Assembly (NCBI RefSeq): GCF_009754915.1
Contig: NZ_WPIK01000012.1
Coordinates: 1-64,000 of the forward strand
Direction of reading: 5' to 3'
Source: Mucilaginibacter arboris
Lineage (GTDB): Bacteria > Bacteroidota > Bacteroidia > Sphingobacteriales > Sphingobacteriaceae
DNA length: 64,000 bases
A program made the translations under genes and the position numbers. Below are positions 44,532 to 52,768 of the stretch, piece by piece (the first letter of the stretch is position 1; each line of letters begins with the position of its first letter). A model generated the notes under the pieces. The model did not search any database. It was not told where the DNA came from and saw only the letters and a list, made by a program, of their open reading frames with translations.

Positions 44532-46220
44532 ATGGAAAAAGATCAATTTGTAATTGGTGTGGATTACGGTACCGACTCGGTGAGGTCAGTAATTGTAAAT
44601 GCAGCAAACGGACAGGAAATGGCAGCGTCAGTTTTCAATTACCCCCGCTGGCAGCAGGCGTTGTATTGTGATGCACCTTTAAATCAATTTAGGCAACACC
44701 CTTTAGATTATGTGGAAGGTTTGGAGTTTACTATAAAAGACTGCCTGAAGAAAGCAGCCGGAAAAATTAACCCGGAATCTATTAAAGCAATTTCTATCGA
44801 TACAACCGGTTCTTCTCCGGTTGCCGTTGATGAAACCGGAACTCCATTAGCTCTTCTTTCGCAGTTTGCAGATAATCCAAACGCGATGTTTGTGTTATGG
44901 AAAGATCATACTTCCTTAAAAGAAGCAGCTGAACTGAACGAACATGCCCAAAAATCGGAAATCAATTATTTACAGTTTGTAGGCGGAATTTATTCATCCG
45001 AATGGTTTTGGGCAAAATTACTGCACATTTTAAGGGTAGATGAAAAAGTACGGGAAGCATGCTATTCCTGGGTAGAGCATTGCGACTGGATTCCGTTTTT
45101 ACTCTCCGGAGGAAAAAACGTTACTAATATGAAACGCAGCGTTTGTGCAGCCGGACATAAAGCTTTATGGGCAGAAGAATACGATGGCTTACCGCCGGAT
45201 GAATTTTTCTCGTCCTGGGACCCGCTTTTGAAAGGGTTTACTTCCCGGTTGTTTAAAGACACTTACACTTCCGACAAAACTGCCGGAAAATTAAGCGCAG
45301 AATGGGCAGAAAAATTAGGTTTAACCACTGATGTACTAATTGGTGTAGGCGCTTTTGATGCACACATGGGCGCTGTTGGCGGGCAGATCGAGCCTTATCA
45401 TTTAAGTAAAGTAATGGGTACTTCTACCTGCGATATGCTGGTTGCGCCAACGGCGGAAGTAGAAGGAACACTTGTAAAAGGTATTTGCGGACAAGTTCCG
45501 GGATCGATCATTCCCGGAATGATGGGCATGGAAGCAGGCCAGTCTGCTTTTGGCGATTCTTATGCCTGGTTCCGCAGTATTCTGGTTTGGCCAATGAAAG
45601 AGCTTCTTTTATCAACTAAAATTATCGATCAGGCAACTGCAGGAAATTTAATGCAGGAAATGATTGATAAAATGATCCCGGAACTAAGCAAAGAAGCAGC
45701 TAAAATCCCCTTAAATGAAAAAAGCGAACTGGCTGTAGATTGGTTAAACGGCCGGCGTACGCCAGATGCTAACCAGGAATTAAAAGGTGTCATAGCAAAT
45801 TTAGGTTTGGGCAGTAACGCGCCTTCCATCTTTCGCGCTGTGGCCGAAGCTACTTGTTTTGGCGCTAAAAGCATTGTTGACCGGTTTAATAAAGAAGGCG
45901 TTGCAGTAAAAGGACTAATTGGTTTAGGCGGCGTGGCAAAAAAATCTCCTTTTATTATGCAGATGATGGCAGATGTAATGAATATGCCGATCCGTATCCA
46001 TAAATCAGAACAAACCTGTGCTATTGGCGCTGCTATGTTTGCTGCAACGGTTGCAGGCATTTACGAAAAGGTGGAAGATGCAATGGCGGCAATGGGACAA
46101 GGTTTTGATGCCGAATATCAGCCTAATCCAGAAAATGTTGCCATTTATGCAAAGCGATATAAAAGTTATATCAGCTTAGGAAAAGCCATCGAAACAGAAA
46201 CGATGAAAATTACCTTATAA
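44532..46220 (+). CDS. araB: L-ribulokinase
   Basis: 562 residues of the FGGY kinase family. The N-terminal phosphate loop GVDYGTDSVRSVIV, AISIDTTGSSPV, GAFDAHMGAVGGQ, and MGTSTCDMLVAP are typical of AraB, and GLGGVAKKSPFIMQMMADV forms the C-terminal ATP site. It phosphorylates L-ribulose to L-ribulose 5-phosphate. It is followed by araD after 17 bases, with a variant motif copy in the gap. Confidence 0.96.
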   Translation: MEKDQFVIGVDYGTDSVRSVIVNAANGQEMAASVFNYPRWQQALYCDAPLNQFRQHPLDYVEGLEFTIKDCLKKAAGKINPESIKAISIDTTGSSPVAVDETGTPLALLSQFADNPNAMFVLWKDHTSLKEAAELNEHAQKSEINYLQFVGGIYSSEWFWAKLLHILRVDEKVREACYSWVEHCDWIPFLLSGGKNVTNMKRSVCAAGHKALWAEEYDGLPPDEFFSSWDPLLKGFTSRLFKDTYTSDKTAGKLSAEWAEKLGLTTDVLIGVGAFDAHMGAVGGQIEPYHLSKVMGTSTCDMLVAPTAEVEGTLVKGICGQVPGSIIPGMMGMEAGQSAFGDSYAWFRSILVWPMKELLLSTKIIDQATAGNLMQEMIDKMIPELSKEAAKIPLNEKSELAVDWLNGRRTPDANQELKGVIANLGLGSNAPSIFRAVAEATCFGAKSIVDRFNKEGVAVKGLIGLGGVAKKSPFIMQMMADVMNMPIRIHKSEQTCAIGAAMFAATVAGIYEKVEDAMAAMGQGFDAEYQPNPENVAIYAKRYKSYISLGKAIETETMKITL

Positions 46221-46229
46221 AAACAGCAT
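46218..46229 (-). repeat. Variant motif TAAAAACAGCAT at the araB stop
   Basis: It overlaps the araB stop codon and precedes araD. It belongs to the GATGCTGTTTTTA variant of the dispersed repeat. Confidence 0.5.
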
Positions 46230-46237
46230 TCATAAAA

Positions 46238-46936
46238 ATGAGTAAATACGATTTGATCCGGCAAAGCGCTTACGAAGCGAACATGCAGTTGCCGAAATTG
46301 GGCCTGGTGCTTTTTACTTTCGGTAATGTAAGCGCTGCTGAACGCGAACAAGGCGTTTTCGCTATTAAACCAAGCGGCGTTCCTTACGATCAGCTTTCGC
46401 CGGAAAATATGGTGATCGTTGATTTTGAAGGTAAAACAGTAGAAGGAACACACAGGCCATCATCAGATACCCAAACGCACGCTGTTCTCTATAAATACTG
46501 GAAAACCATTGGCGGAATTGTTCACACCCATTCTACTTATGGTACTGCGTGGGCACAGGCGCAGCGCGATGTTCCAATTTACGGAACTACTCATGCCGAT
46601 CATAATACAATGGATATTCCTTGTGCGCCACCAATGGACGATCTAATGATACAGGGAAATTACGAGTACCAAACCGGTTTTCAGATTATGAATTGCTTGC
46701 AGGAAAAAGGAATGACTTATCAGGAAATGGAAATGATTTTAGTTGGAAACCATGCTCCTTTTACCTGGGGAAAAACAGCGGAAAAAGCAGTTTATAACAG
46801 TGCGGTTTTGGAAGAAGTTGCCCGAATGGCTTATCTTACCGAACAAATCAACCCGCAGGTTGCACGGCTCAAACCTGCGTTAATCCAGAAGCATTACGAA
46901 AGAAAGCACGGAAAAGATGCTTATTACGGGCAGTAA
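46238..46936 (+). CDS. araD: L-ribulose-5-phosphate 4-epimerase
   Basis: 232 residues, class II aldolase fold. Zinc ligands lie in GGIVHTHSTYGTAWAQ, the second His region in THADHNTMDIPC, and HAPFTWG carries the third. The N-terminal GNVSAAEREQGVFAIKPSGV holds the phosphate-binding loop. It makes D-xylulose 5-phosphate for the pentose phosphate pathway. It is co-transcribed with araB. Confidence 0.95.
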   Translation: MSKYDLIRQSAYEANMQLPKLGLVLFTFGNVSAAEREQGVFAIKPSGVPYDQLSPENMVIVDFEGKTVEGTHRPSSDTQTHAVLYKYWKTIGGIVHTHSTYGTAWAQAQRDVPIYGTTHADHNTMDIPCAPPMDDLMIQGNYEYQTGFQIMNCLQEKGMTYQEMEMILVGNHAPFTWGKTAEKAVYNSAVLEEVARMAYLTEQINPQVARLKPALIQKHYERKHGKDAYYGQ

Positions 46937-46945
46937 GCTATTTTA

Positions 46946-46957
46946 ATACTTCTTTTA
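46946..46957 (+). repeat. Motif variant directly before the GH27 start
   Basis: ATACTTCTTTTA ends 3 bases before the GH27 ATG at 46961, in place of a typical ribosome binding site. Confidence 0.65.
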
Positions 46958-46960
46958 TCG

Positions 46961-48310
46961 ATGAAAAATCTGCTTTTTGCTTTCGTACTTATTCTTCTTT
47001 GCTCTGCTGGAAATACATTTTCCCAGCAAAAGGATTTCTACCAATGGGCCGCAACTCCACCTATGGGATGGAACAGCTGGGATTGTTATGGGCCAACAGT
47101 AACCGAAGCCGAAGTAAAAGCGAACGCAGATTACATGGCAAAAAACCTTAGAAAAGTAGGTTGGGAATATATCGTGGTCGATATCCGATGGTATGTTGGC
47201 AACGATAAAGCGCATGGTTATAACCAAACCAATCCGGATTATGTATTGGACCAATATGGCCGTTTTCAGCCTGCTGTCAACCGTTTTCCTTCGGCTACAA
47301 ATGGAAAAGGCTTTAAACCGCTTGCAGATTACATCCACAGTAAAGGTTTAAAGTTTGGTATTCACATCATGCGAGGCATTCCGGTAGAAGCTGTAAAACG
47401 GAACCTACCGATATTAGGAAGTAAAGCAACAGCAAAAGATATTTACAGCACAGAGCTGCAATGCGAATGGCTGAAAGATATGTACACAGTAGTTGCCGAA
47501 CGTCTTGGTGCACAGGAATATTACAATTCGGTCTTCAAACTCTACGCTTCCTGGGGGTTGGATTTTGTTAAGGTTGATGATTTATCGCGCCCTTATCATA
47601 CCAAGGAAGTGGAAATGATCCGAAAAGCAATCGATCAATGCGGACGAAAAATAGTTCTAAGTACTTCTCCCGGAGAAACGCCTGTAGCAGATGCAGAACA
47701 TGTAGCAGATCATGCTAACATGTGGCGCACTGTTGATGATTTCTGGGATAATTGGAAAATGCTGAAAGACCATTTTGACGTTTTTGAAAGATGGAATCCG
47801 TACCGAAAAGAAGGTGCGTGGCCAGACGGTGATATGTTACCTTTAGGAAGAATCGGGATACGTGCCGAAAGAGGCAATAACCGGATGACGGCTTTTACAA
47901 AAGATGAACAATATACCTTAATGACTTTATGGTGCATTTTCCGTTCGCCTTTGATGTTTGGCGGAGATTTGCCTTCTAACGATGCTTTTACGCTTTCTTT
48001 AATCAACAATACAGAAGTATTAAAGGTGCTTAAAAACAGCACCAACAATAAACAATTGTTTAGAACAGAACAGGCTGTTGCTTGGGTAGCTGATGATCCG
48101 AAAACAGGCGATAAATTTCTGGCTGTTTTTAACCCAACAGATCAAGCAGAAGCAGCAAAAATTCCGGTAACCTTAAATCAACTTGGAATAAATTCAACTT
48201 GTAAAATCAATGATTTATGGAGCCACCAGAGTTTAGGAACCTTTTCAAGAGAATTTACGCCACAAATTAATCCGCACGGAGCAGGTTTATATCGAATTTC
48301 TAAACAATAA
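46961..48310 (+). CDS. Secreted GH27 hydrolase, possible beta-L-arabinopyranosidase
   Basis: 449 residues with a signal peptide (LLFAFVLILLCSAGNTFSQ). GH27 landmarks are PPMGWNSWDCYGP, LKFGIHIMRGIP, the nucleophile Asp in GLDFVKVDDLSRPY, and the acid Asp region MWRTVDDFWDNW. The usual alpha-galactosidase DDCW motif reads VVDIRW here, so the second acidic substrate-binding residue is Ile. Changes at this position are known to alter specificity toward beta-L-arabinopyranose. The place between araD and araA supports that, but alpha-galactosidase activity remains possible. Confidence 0.82.
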   Translation: MKNLLFAFVLILLCSAGNTFSQQKDFYQWAATPPMGWNSWDCYGPTVTEAEVKANADYMAKNLRKVGWEYIVVDIRWYVGNDKAHGYNQTNPDYVLDQYGRFQPAVNRFPSATNGKGFKPLADYIHSKGLKFGIHIMRGIPVEAVKRNLPILGSKATAKDIYSTELQCEWLKDMYTVVAERLGAQEYYNSVFKLYASWGLDFVKVDDLSRPYHTKEVEMIRKAIDQCGRKIVLSTSPGETPVADAEHVADHANMWRTVDDFWDNWKMLKDHFDVFERWNPYRKEGAWPDGDMLPLGRIGIRAERGNNRMTAFTKDEQYTLMTLWCIFRSPLMFGGDLPSNDAFTLSLINNTEVLKVLKNSTNNKQLFRTEQAVAWVADDPKTGDKFLAVFNPTDQAEAAKIPVTLNQLGINSTCKINDLWSHQSLGTFSREFTPQINPHGAGLYRISKQ

Positions 48311-48326
48311 ACAATCACCCCATTAC

Positions 48327-48372
48327 AAAATCACTGAATCAAAATATCACTCAATCAAAATATCACTAAAAC
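48327..48372 (+). repeat. 16-base tandem repeat upstream of araA
   Basis: Three near-identical units: AAAATCACTGAATC, AAAATATCACTCAATC and AAAATATCACTAAAAC. They fill most of the gap between GH27 and araA (start 48380). Confidence 0.75.
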
Positions 48373-48379
48373 TATCAAT

Positions 48380-49876
48380 ATGATCAATTTAAAAGAACTG
48401 GAAGTTTGGTTTGTAACCGGCAGCCAGCACCTATATGGCGAAGAAACTTTAAACCAGGTAGCAGAACATTCTAAACAAATTGCTGCTACTTTGGATGCAT
48501 CAAAAGAAATCCCGGTAAAAGTAGTATTCCAGCCGACAGTTAAAACGACAGAAGAAATTTATCAGATTTGCCAGCAAGCCAATACGGCGAAAAATTGCAT
48601 TGGCATTATTGCCTGGATGCATACTTTTTCTCCTGCTAAAATGTGGATTAACGGCTTAAAAGTCCTGCAAAAACCATTGCTCCATTTACATACTCAATTT
48701 AATCGTGATATTCCCTGGGCTACCATGGACATGGATTTTATGAACCTGAACCAAAGTGCACACGGCGACCGTGAATTTGGTTTTATCGTATCCCGGATGC
48801 GCATTAACAGAAAAGTTGTAGTTGGCCATTTTGAAGATGAAGAAGCACAAAAAGAAATTGCAGCCTGGACCCGTGCTGCTGCCGGCTGGTACGATTGGCA
48901 AGGCGCAAAATTTGCCCGTTTTGGTGATAACATGCGTTTTGTAGCGGTAACAGATGGCGATAAAGTTGAAGCAGAATTAAAATTTGGTTTCTCGGTAAAT
49001 ACTTACGGAATTGGTGATCTGGTGCAGGTAATTAACGCAACATCCGACTCAGCGATTGACCAATTAACTGAAGAATATAACGATACTTATACTTTAGCTG
49101 AAGGTTTGCGTAAAGGCGGCGCACAATTTTCATCGCTAAAAGAAGCAGCCAAAATTGAAATTGGTATGCGCACTTTCCTGCAACAAGGCGGTTTTAAAGG
49201 TTTCAGCGATACATTTGAAGATCTGCATGGAATGGCTCAATTGCCCGGAATTGCCGTACAACGTTTAATGGCCGAAGGTTATGGTTTTGCCGGAGAAGGC
49301 GACTGGAAAACAGCAGCTTTAGTACGCGCGATGAAAGTTATGGGAAGCGGCCTGCCGGGTGGAAATGCTTTTATGGAAGATTACACCTATCATTTTGATC
49401 CTTCCAATCCATTGGTTTTAGGTTCGCACATGCTGGAAGTTGACCCGATATTGGCTAACGGAAAACCAAGTTGCGAAATTCATCCTTTAGGCATTGGCGG
49501 CAAAGCCGATCCTGTTCGTTTGGTGTTTAACGCTGGCGGAGGACCAGCTTTAAATGCTTCTCTAATAGATATGGGCAACCGTTTCCGCTTATTGGTTAAT
49601 ACCGTAGAAGCCGTAGAACCCCAGCACGATTTACCAAAACTACCTGTAGCGCGTGTGTTATGGAAACCAATGCCAAATATGAAAACCGGCTGCGCAGCTT
49701 GGATTTATGCTGGTGGCGCGCATCATACTTGTTTCAGCCAGAATTTAACTTCTGAACACCTGCAGGATTTTGCAGCTATTGCTGGTATTGAATGTGTGAT
49801 GATCGATCACGACACTAAATTGAACCAACTGCGTAATGAGTTGCGTTGGAGTGAAGCTGCTTATTGCCAATTTTAG
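48380..49876 (+). CDS. araA: L-arabinose isomerase
   Basis: 498 residues. Family blocks are [45 protein letters not shown], and [20 protein letters not shown] with a metal-binding Glu; GSHMLEVDP carries the second Glu and GAHHTCFSQ a His. It converts L-arabinose to L-ribulose. It closes the rightward ara set. Confidence 0.97.
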   Translation: MINLKELEVWFVTGSQHLYGEETLNQVAEHSKQIAATLDASKEIPVKVVFQPTVKTTEEIYQICQQANTAKNCIGIIAWMHTFSPAKMWINGLKVLQKPLLHLHTQFNRDIPWATMDMDFMNLNQSAHGDREFGFIVSRMRINRKVVVGHFEDEEAQKEIAAWTRAAAGWYDWQGAKFARFGDNMRFVAVTDGDKVEAELKFGFSVNTYGIGDLVQVINATSDSAIDQLTEEYNDTYTLAEGLRKGGAQFSSLKEAAKIEIGMRTFLQQGGFKGFSDTFEDLHGMAQLPGIAVQRLMAEGYGFAGEGDWKTAALVRAMKVMGSGLPGGNAFMEDYTYHFDPSNPLVLGSHMLEVDPILANGKPSCEIHPLGIGGKADPVRLVFNAGGGPALNASLIDMGNRFRLLVNTVEAVEPQHDLPKLPVARVLWKPMPNMKTGCAAWIYAGGAHHTCFSQNLTSEHLQDFAAIAGIECVMIDHDTKLNQLRNELRWSEAAYCQF

Positions 49877-49881
49877 GATGG

Positions 49882-49893
49882 TAAAAGAAGCAT
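49882..49893 (-). repeat. Dispersed motif after araA
   Basis: Exact reverse-orientation copy, 6 bases past the stop, preceded by TTAGGATGG. Confidence 0.7.
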
Positions 49894-49928
49894 GACCGTT
49901 TGAAGAAAAGGCCGTTACTAGATTGAAT

Positions 49929-49959
49929 AACCTTTAAGGTTTGTAAAACCTTAAAGGTT
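49929..49959. repeat. Left hairpin of a REP-like element
   Basis: AACCTTTAAGGTTT and AAACCTTAAAGGTT are perfect 14-base inverted arms with a 3-base loop. The core ACCT..AAGGTTT is close to that of the right-hand hairpin at 50614. Confidence 0.75.
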
Positions 49960-50009
49960 CATTTTAGTAGGTTTAGATTAGTAGTAATAAGCTTCGTTCA
50001 AAAAAAGCA

Positions 50010-50540
50010 GATGACAATATACCACCAACCACTTTAACCGGCGATACGTACCATCTCTTTTCAAGAGCTGTTGGCAGTGAAAGTTGTTTGTATGTAAAGA
50101 CAATTACCTTTTTTTTCTTCAAAAACTTAAACAGCATGCCGCAGGAGTTTGTCAATTGTATGGTTATGCTTTGATTCTTAATCATTTTCATCTGGTAGCG
50201 AGAATAAAAGGGGAAGAACAGATTATTCAATATTTTGAAGATGTAAAAAATCAGTTATGATCCCCTTAAGCATGATTTATCAGATTTTATCATGGAACGA
50301 TTCAGCAATTTTTTAAATAGTTATACTAAAGCTTTTAATAAAATTTATCAAAGTAAAGGGTCTATATTTAAAGTAAAGGGTCTATATTTATGGATTACCT
50401 AACGAGAAGCAAGGTGAAAGAAGACAGCGGCTTGACGGCTTACATCTGGTATATCCATAAAAACCCTGTGCACAATATCAATTAACCAGAGCTATCGGTG
50501 ATTGGAAAACTGTGTCTACCAAAATAAATATTCAAGATTT
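50010..50540 (+). pseudogene. Decayed REP-associated Y1 transposase (RAYT)
   Basis: Pieces of one protein lie in three frames: LTGDTYHLFSRAVGSE; then LYGYALILNHFHLVARIKGE with the HUH-type HFH motif (50183-50191); then FSNFLNSYTKAFNKIYQSKG, carrying a candidate catalytic Tyr; then YIWYIHKNPVHNIN; and a final GDWKTVSTK. These blocks match in order the Y1_Tnp/TnpA_REP family. Frameshifts, stops and a 20-base tandem duplication show it is dead. Perfect hairpins flank it on both sides. Confidence 0.8.
50351..50390 (+). repeat. 20-base tandem duplication in the transposase remnant
   Basis: AAGTAAAGGGTCTATATTTA occurs twice in direct succession with no mismatch, a recent slippage event. Confidence 0.9.
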
Positions 50541-50613
50541 ATAGGGATTTGTATCTATATAGTTTTTGAAAAACTCATGGATATAACATCGGGATTCAGA
50601 CCTATAATATAAT

Positions 50614-50653
50614 TTTAGACCTATAAGGTTTTTGGAAACCTTATAGGTCTAAA
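50614..50653. repeat. Right hairpin of the REP-like element
   Basis: TTTAGACCTATAAGGTTT and AAACCTTATAGGTCTAAA form a perfect 18-base stem with a 4-base loop, ending 3 bases before the HAD gene stop. It may also act as that gene's terminator. A lone half-site, AGACCTATAA, lies at 50598-50607. Confidence 0.8.
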
Positions 50654-50656
50654 TCC

Positions 50657-51334
50657 TTATTTCTTCAGCAATTCCAACACTCGCTCATCCCTATAATCCT
50701 TAATAAAATACAACACATTATCGTGTTCTTTAAAATCGGCTTCTTCGTGAGCGGTTGTTAAGGCAACACATTTCATTCCTGCATTTTTGGCTGCTTCCAC
50801 GCCTTTGGGCGCATCTTCAAAAACGATGCAATCTTCCGGTTTCGCACCCAATGCTTCCGCGGCTTTTAAAAATGTTTCGGGGTTGGGTTTGCTCTTGTCT
50901 ACATCATCTGCACTTATTATCGCTTTAAAATAATTGCGCGAATGGGTATGATCTAACAAATAATCAATATTAAAAGGGATGGCTGCAGAAGCAATCGCCA
51001 TTGGTATTTGTTGTTCATCAGCCTTTTTTAAAAAATCCTCCAAACCATCAATCAGCTTTAAATGCGGCTTAAACCTCGATTGGTAATCTTTTTCCTTTTT
51101 CATGGAATACTCGTCCATTTCTTGCTGGCTGAATTTTCCTTTTCCAAAGATCCGTTCTAAAACTTCCGGATTTTTGCCGTACATTTCTTTTTTAACTTCT
51201 TCTTTGGTTAAACCGGCACCTAAATCGTCATTTAATATATCAAACCAGGCTTCTGCATGAAATTTCATATTATCGGCCATGGTTCCGTCCATATCAAATA
51301 AAAAAGCCTTATCGGGTTGCTGATTGTTATCCAT
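50657..51334 (-). CDS. HAD-superfamily phosphatase (beta-phosphoglucomutase-like)
   Basis: 225 residues from ATG (MDNNQQPDKAFLFDMDGTMA). HAD motif I is FDMDGTMADN, motif II is PMAIASAA, and motif III plus IV are seen in SKPNPETFLKAAEALG and CIVFEDAPKGVEAAKNAGM. The cap is helical and inserted after motif I, subfamily IA. It is a small-molecule phosphatase or phosphomutase; the substrate is unknown. Confidence 0.9.
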   Translation of the reverse strand: MDNNQQPDKAFLFDMDGTMADNMKFHAEAWFDILNDDLGAGLTKEEVKKEMYGKNPEVLERIFGKGKFSQQEMDEYSMKKEKDYQSRFKPHLKLIDGLEDFLKKADEQQIPMAIASAAIPFNIDYLLDHTHSRNYFKAIISADDVDKSKPNPETFLKAAEALGAKPEDCIVFEDAPKGVEAAKNAGMKCVALTTAHEEADFKEHDNVLYFIKDYRDERVLELLKK

Positions 51335-51461
51335 ACTTAGATTACAATTGTTGCCCACAAAGGTTGCTTAGAACAGGAGATAAATTCTATTGATCGATTG
51401 ACAATTGATCTGCGCCCGCAAATAAAAAACAAAAGTCTGCTACCTTTTGCCTTTCCGCCTT

Positions 51462-51938
51462 TTACCTTTCCGCCTTTTTCTGCTTCAAAGCCTGTTCTGC
51501 AAAAGCCATCAGATCGTTTGGGTTCATAAAACCCATTGTTCCTAAAACAGGTTTTGTATTTTCATCAAAAATAATTAAGGTTGGATAAGCTTGTAATCTC
51601 CATTGTTGCGCTAAAGCCGGACCTTGTCCTTTTTCCATATCAATAGAAACATTCACAAAGTTTTGATTAAAAAAATCAGCAACACGTTTATTGGTAAAAG
51701 TGCGCATTTTCAACATTTTGCAAGGGCCGCACCATGTGGCGTAGCAATCTACAAAAATGAACTTTTTTTGCGCCGATGCTTTTTTTACCGCTGCATTCCA
51801 ATCATTTTCAATAAAAGTAATTTTATCTGCGGAAGTTGCTTTTATTTCGGTAGAAGTTTTGGCAGGAACACTTGTTTTAAAGGAAGCTACCGAAAAAAGT
51901 ATTGGTAAAAGAAGCATTCCAAAATATTTCATACTCAT
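51462..51938 (-). CDS. Exported thioredoxin-like protein
   Basis: 158 residues. A signal segment (MLLLPILFSVASFKTS) is followed by a thioredoxin fold with the active site CYATWCGPCKMLKM (WCGPC) and the cis-proline region LQAYPTLIIFD. It is a periplasmic thiol-disulfide protein. The start is taken at MSMKYFG; the frame opens one codon earlier with TTG. An exact copy of the dispersed 12-mer (51906-51917) falls in the signal sequence and codes MLLL. Confidence 0.88.
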   Translation of the reverse strand: MSMKYFGMLLLPILFSVASFKTSVPAKTSTEIKATSADKITFIENDWNAAVKKASAQKKFIFVDCYATWCGPCKMLKMRTFTNKRVADFFNQNFVNVSIDMEKGQGPALAQQWRLQAYPTLIIFDENTKPVLGTMGFMNPNDLMAFAEQALKQKKAER

Positions 51939-52034
51939 CAAATTTATGTTTAAAGAAAGATAACATTCTGCTGCTCAATTGTAACATTGATTTTTAGAAC
52001 TTTGTAAAATATAAAATCTTTTCTTACTTCTAAG

Positions 52035-52337
52035 TTACAATTTTATTGATATTTCAAGGTGTCCGCCCAGTCCTTCAGAAATAATACGTTGCAAGGTAGA
52101 AAAACGAATGTCCTTCAAATCCTTCTCCAGTTTTGAAATGTAAGATTTATTTGTGCCAGAAAGTTCTGCAACCTGTTCTTGTGTCAAACCCTTTTCTTGT
52201 CTTGCTTGTTGGATAAGTACACCTAGTTTAAATGCCTCAAAACCTTTATCAAACTCATCACGCTTTTTTGTCCCTTTAGGTCCAACTTCTTCATCTATAA
52301 ATTCATTAAGGCTTGTCAAATTTTTTTTCTTCATCAT
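52035..52337 (-). CDS. XRE-family antitoxin (HigA-like)
   Basis: 100 residues from the ATG giving MMKKKNLTSLNEFIDEE; a longer frame adds an unlikely lysine-rich leader. A helix-turn-helix domain occupies the C-terminal half: GLTQEQVAELSGTNKSYISK. It follows and overlaps the toxin gene, the HigBA order with toxin first. It should bind its own promoter and neutralise the toxin. Confidence 0.83.
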   Translation of the reverse strand: MMKKKNLTSLNEFIDEEVGPKGTKKRDEFDKGFEAFKLGVLIQQARQEKGLTQEQVAELSGTNKSYISKLEKDLKDIRFSTLQRIISEGLGGHLEISIKL

Positions 52338-52659
52338 ATTCCCTTTTAATTTTTTCAGCTTTTTCAATTTCGCTTATTGGCGTCTTTTGTGTTTTCTTTT
52401 GAAATCCTTGCCCAACTACAACTAAGTTATTGTTGTCGAAGAAGCAAAAGATGCGAAATATATTGTTGCCAACCTGTACTCTTATTTCATAAAGGCCATC
52501 GGTATTTTCAAGATGTTTAAAGTAGTTTTCAGGAATTCTGTCAACGGTTTCAATTATATTTAACGTCCAAAGTATTTTCTTTTGTACTTTCCAAGTCTGC
52601 TGCTGATAAAATTCCCTGAAATAATCTTTAAAGAAAAAAAGCGCACGTTTGTTATTCAC
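52306..52659 (-). CDS. HigB/RelE-like toxin (phage Gp49-like family)
   Basis: 117 residues from a GTG start. RelE-superfamily pattern: FFKDYFREFYQQQTWKVQKK, then GLYEIRVQVGNNIFRIFCFF, LVVVGQGFQKKTQKTP and an end helix SEIEKAEKIKREYDE. The GLYEIRV...FRIFCF strands and GFQKKT...P are typical of the Gp49/HigB toxins that cleave mRNA on the ribosome. Confidence 0.85.
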   Translation of the reverse strand: MNNKRALFFFKDYFREFYQQQTWKVQKKILWTLNIIETVDRIPENYFKHLENTDGLYEIRVQVGNNIFRIFCFFDNNNLVVVGQGFQKKTQKTPISEIEKAEKIKREYDEEKKFDKP

Positions 52660-52768
52660 GAAACAAAAATAACAAAAGTAGTCCTATTAGACCACTTATT
52701 TAAAATTTAACTTAAAAGCATTACAGATAATTATTAAATATACGAAACAGCATATTTATAGTTCAAGC

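Noticed and set aside
45602-45612. AGCTTCTTTTA in araB
   Set aside because: Incomplete match inside conserved codons; probably chance.
48327-48372. Tandem repeats considered as a CRISPR array
   Set aside because: Units are 14-16 bases with no spacers; no cas genes in the window.
49973-50230. 85-codon leftward frame in the araA-HAD gap
   Set aside because: It is antisense to recognisable transposase pieces on the plus strand.
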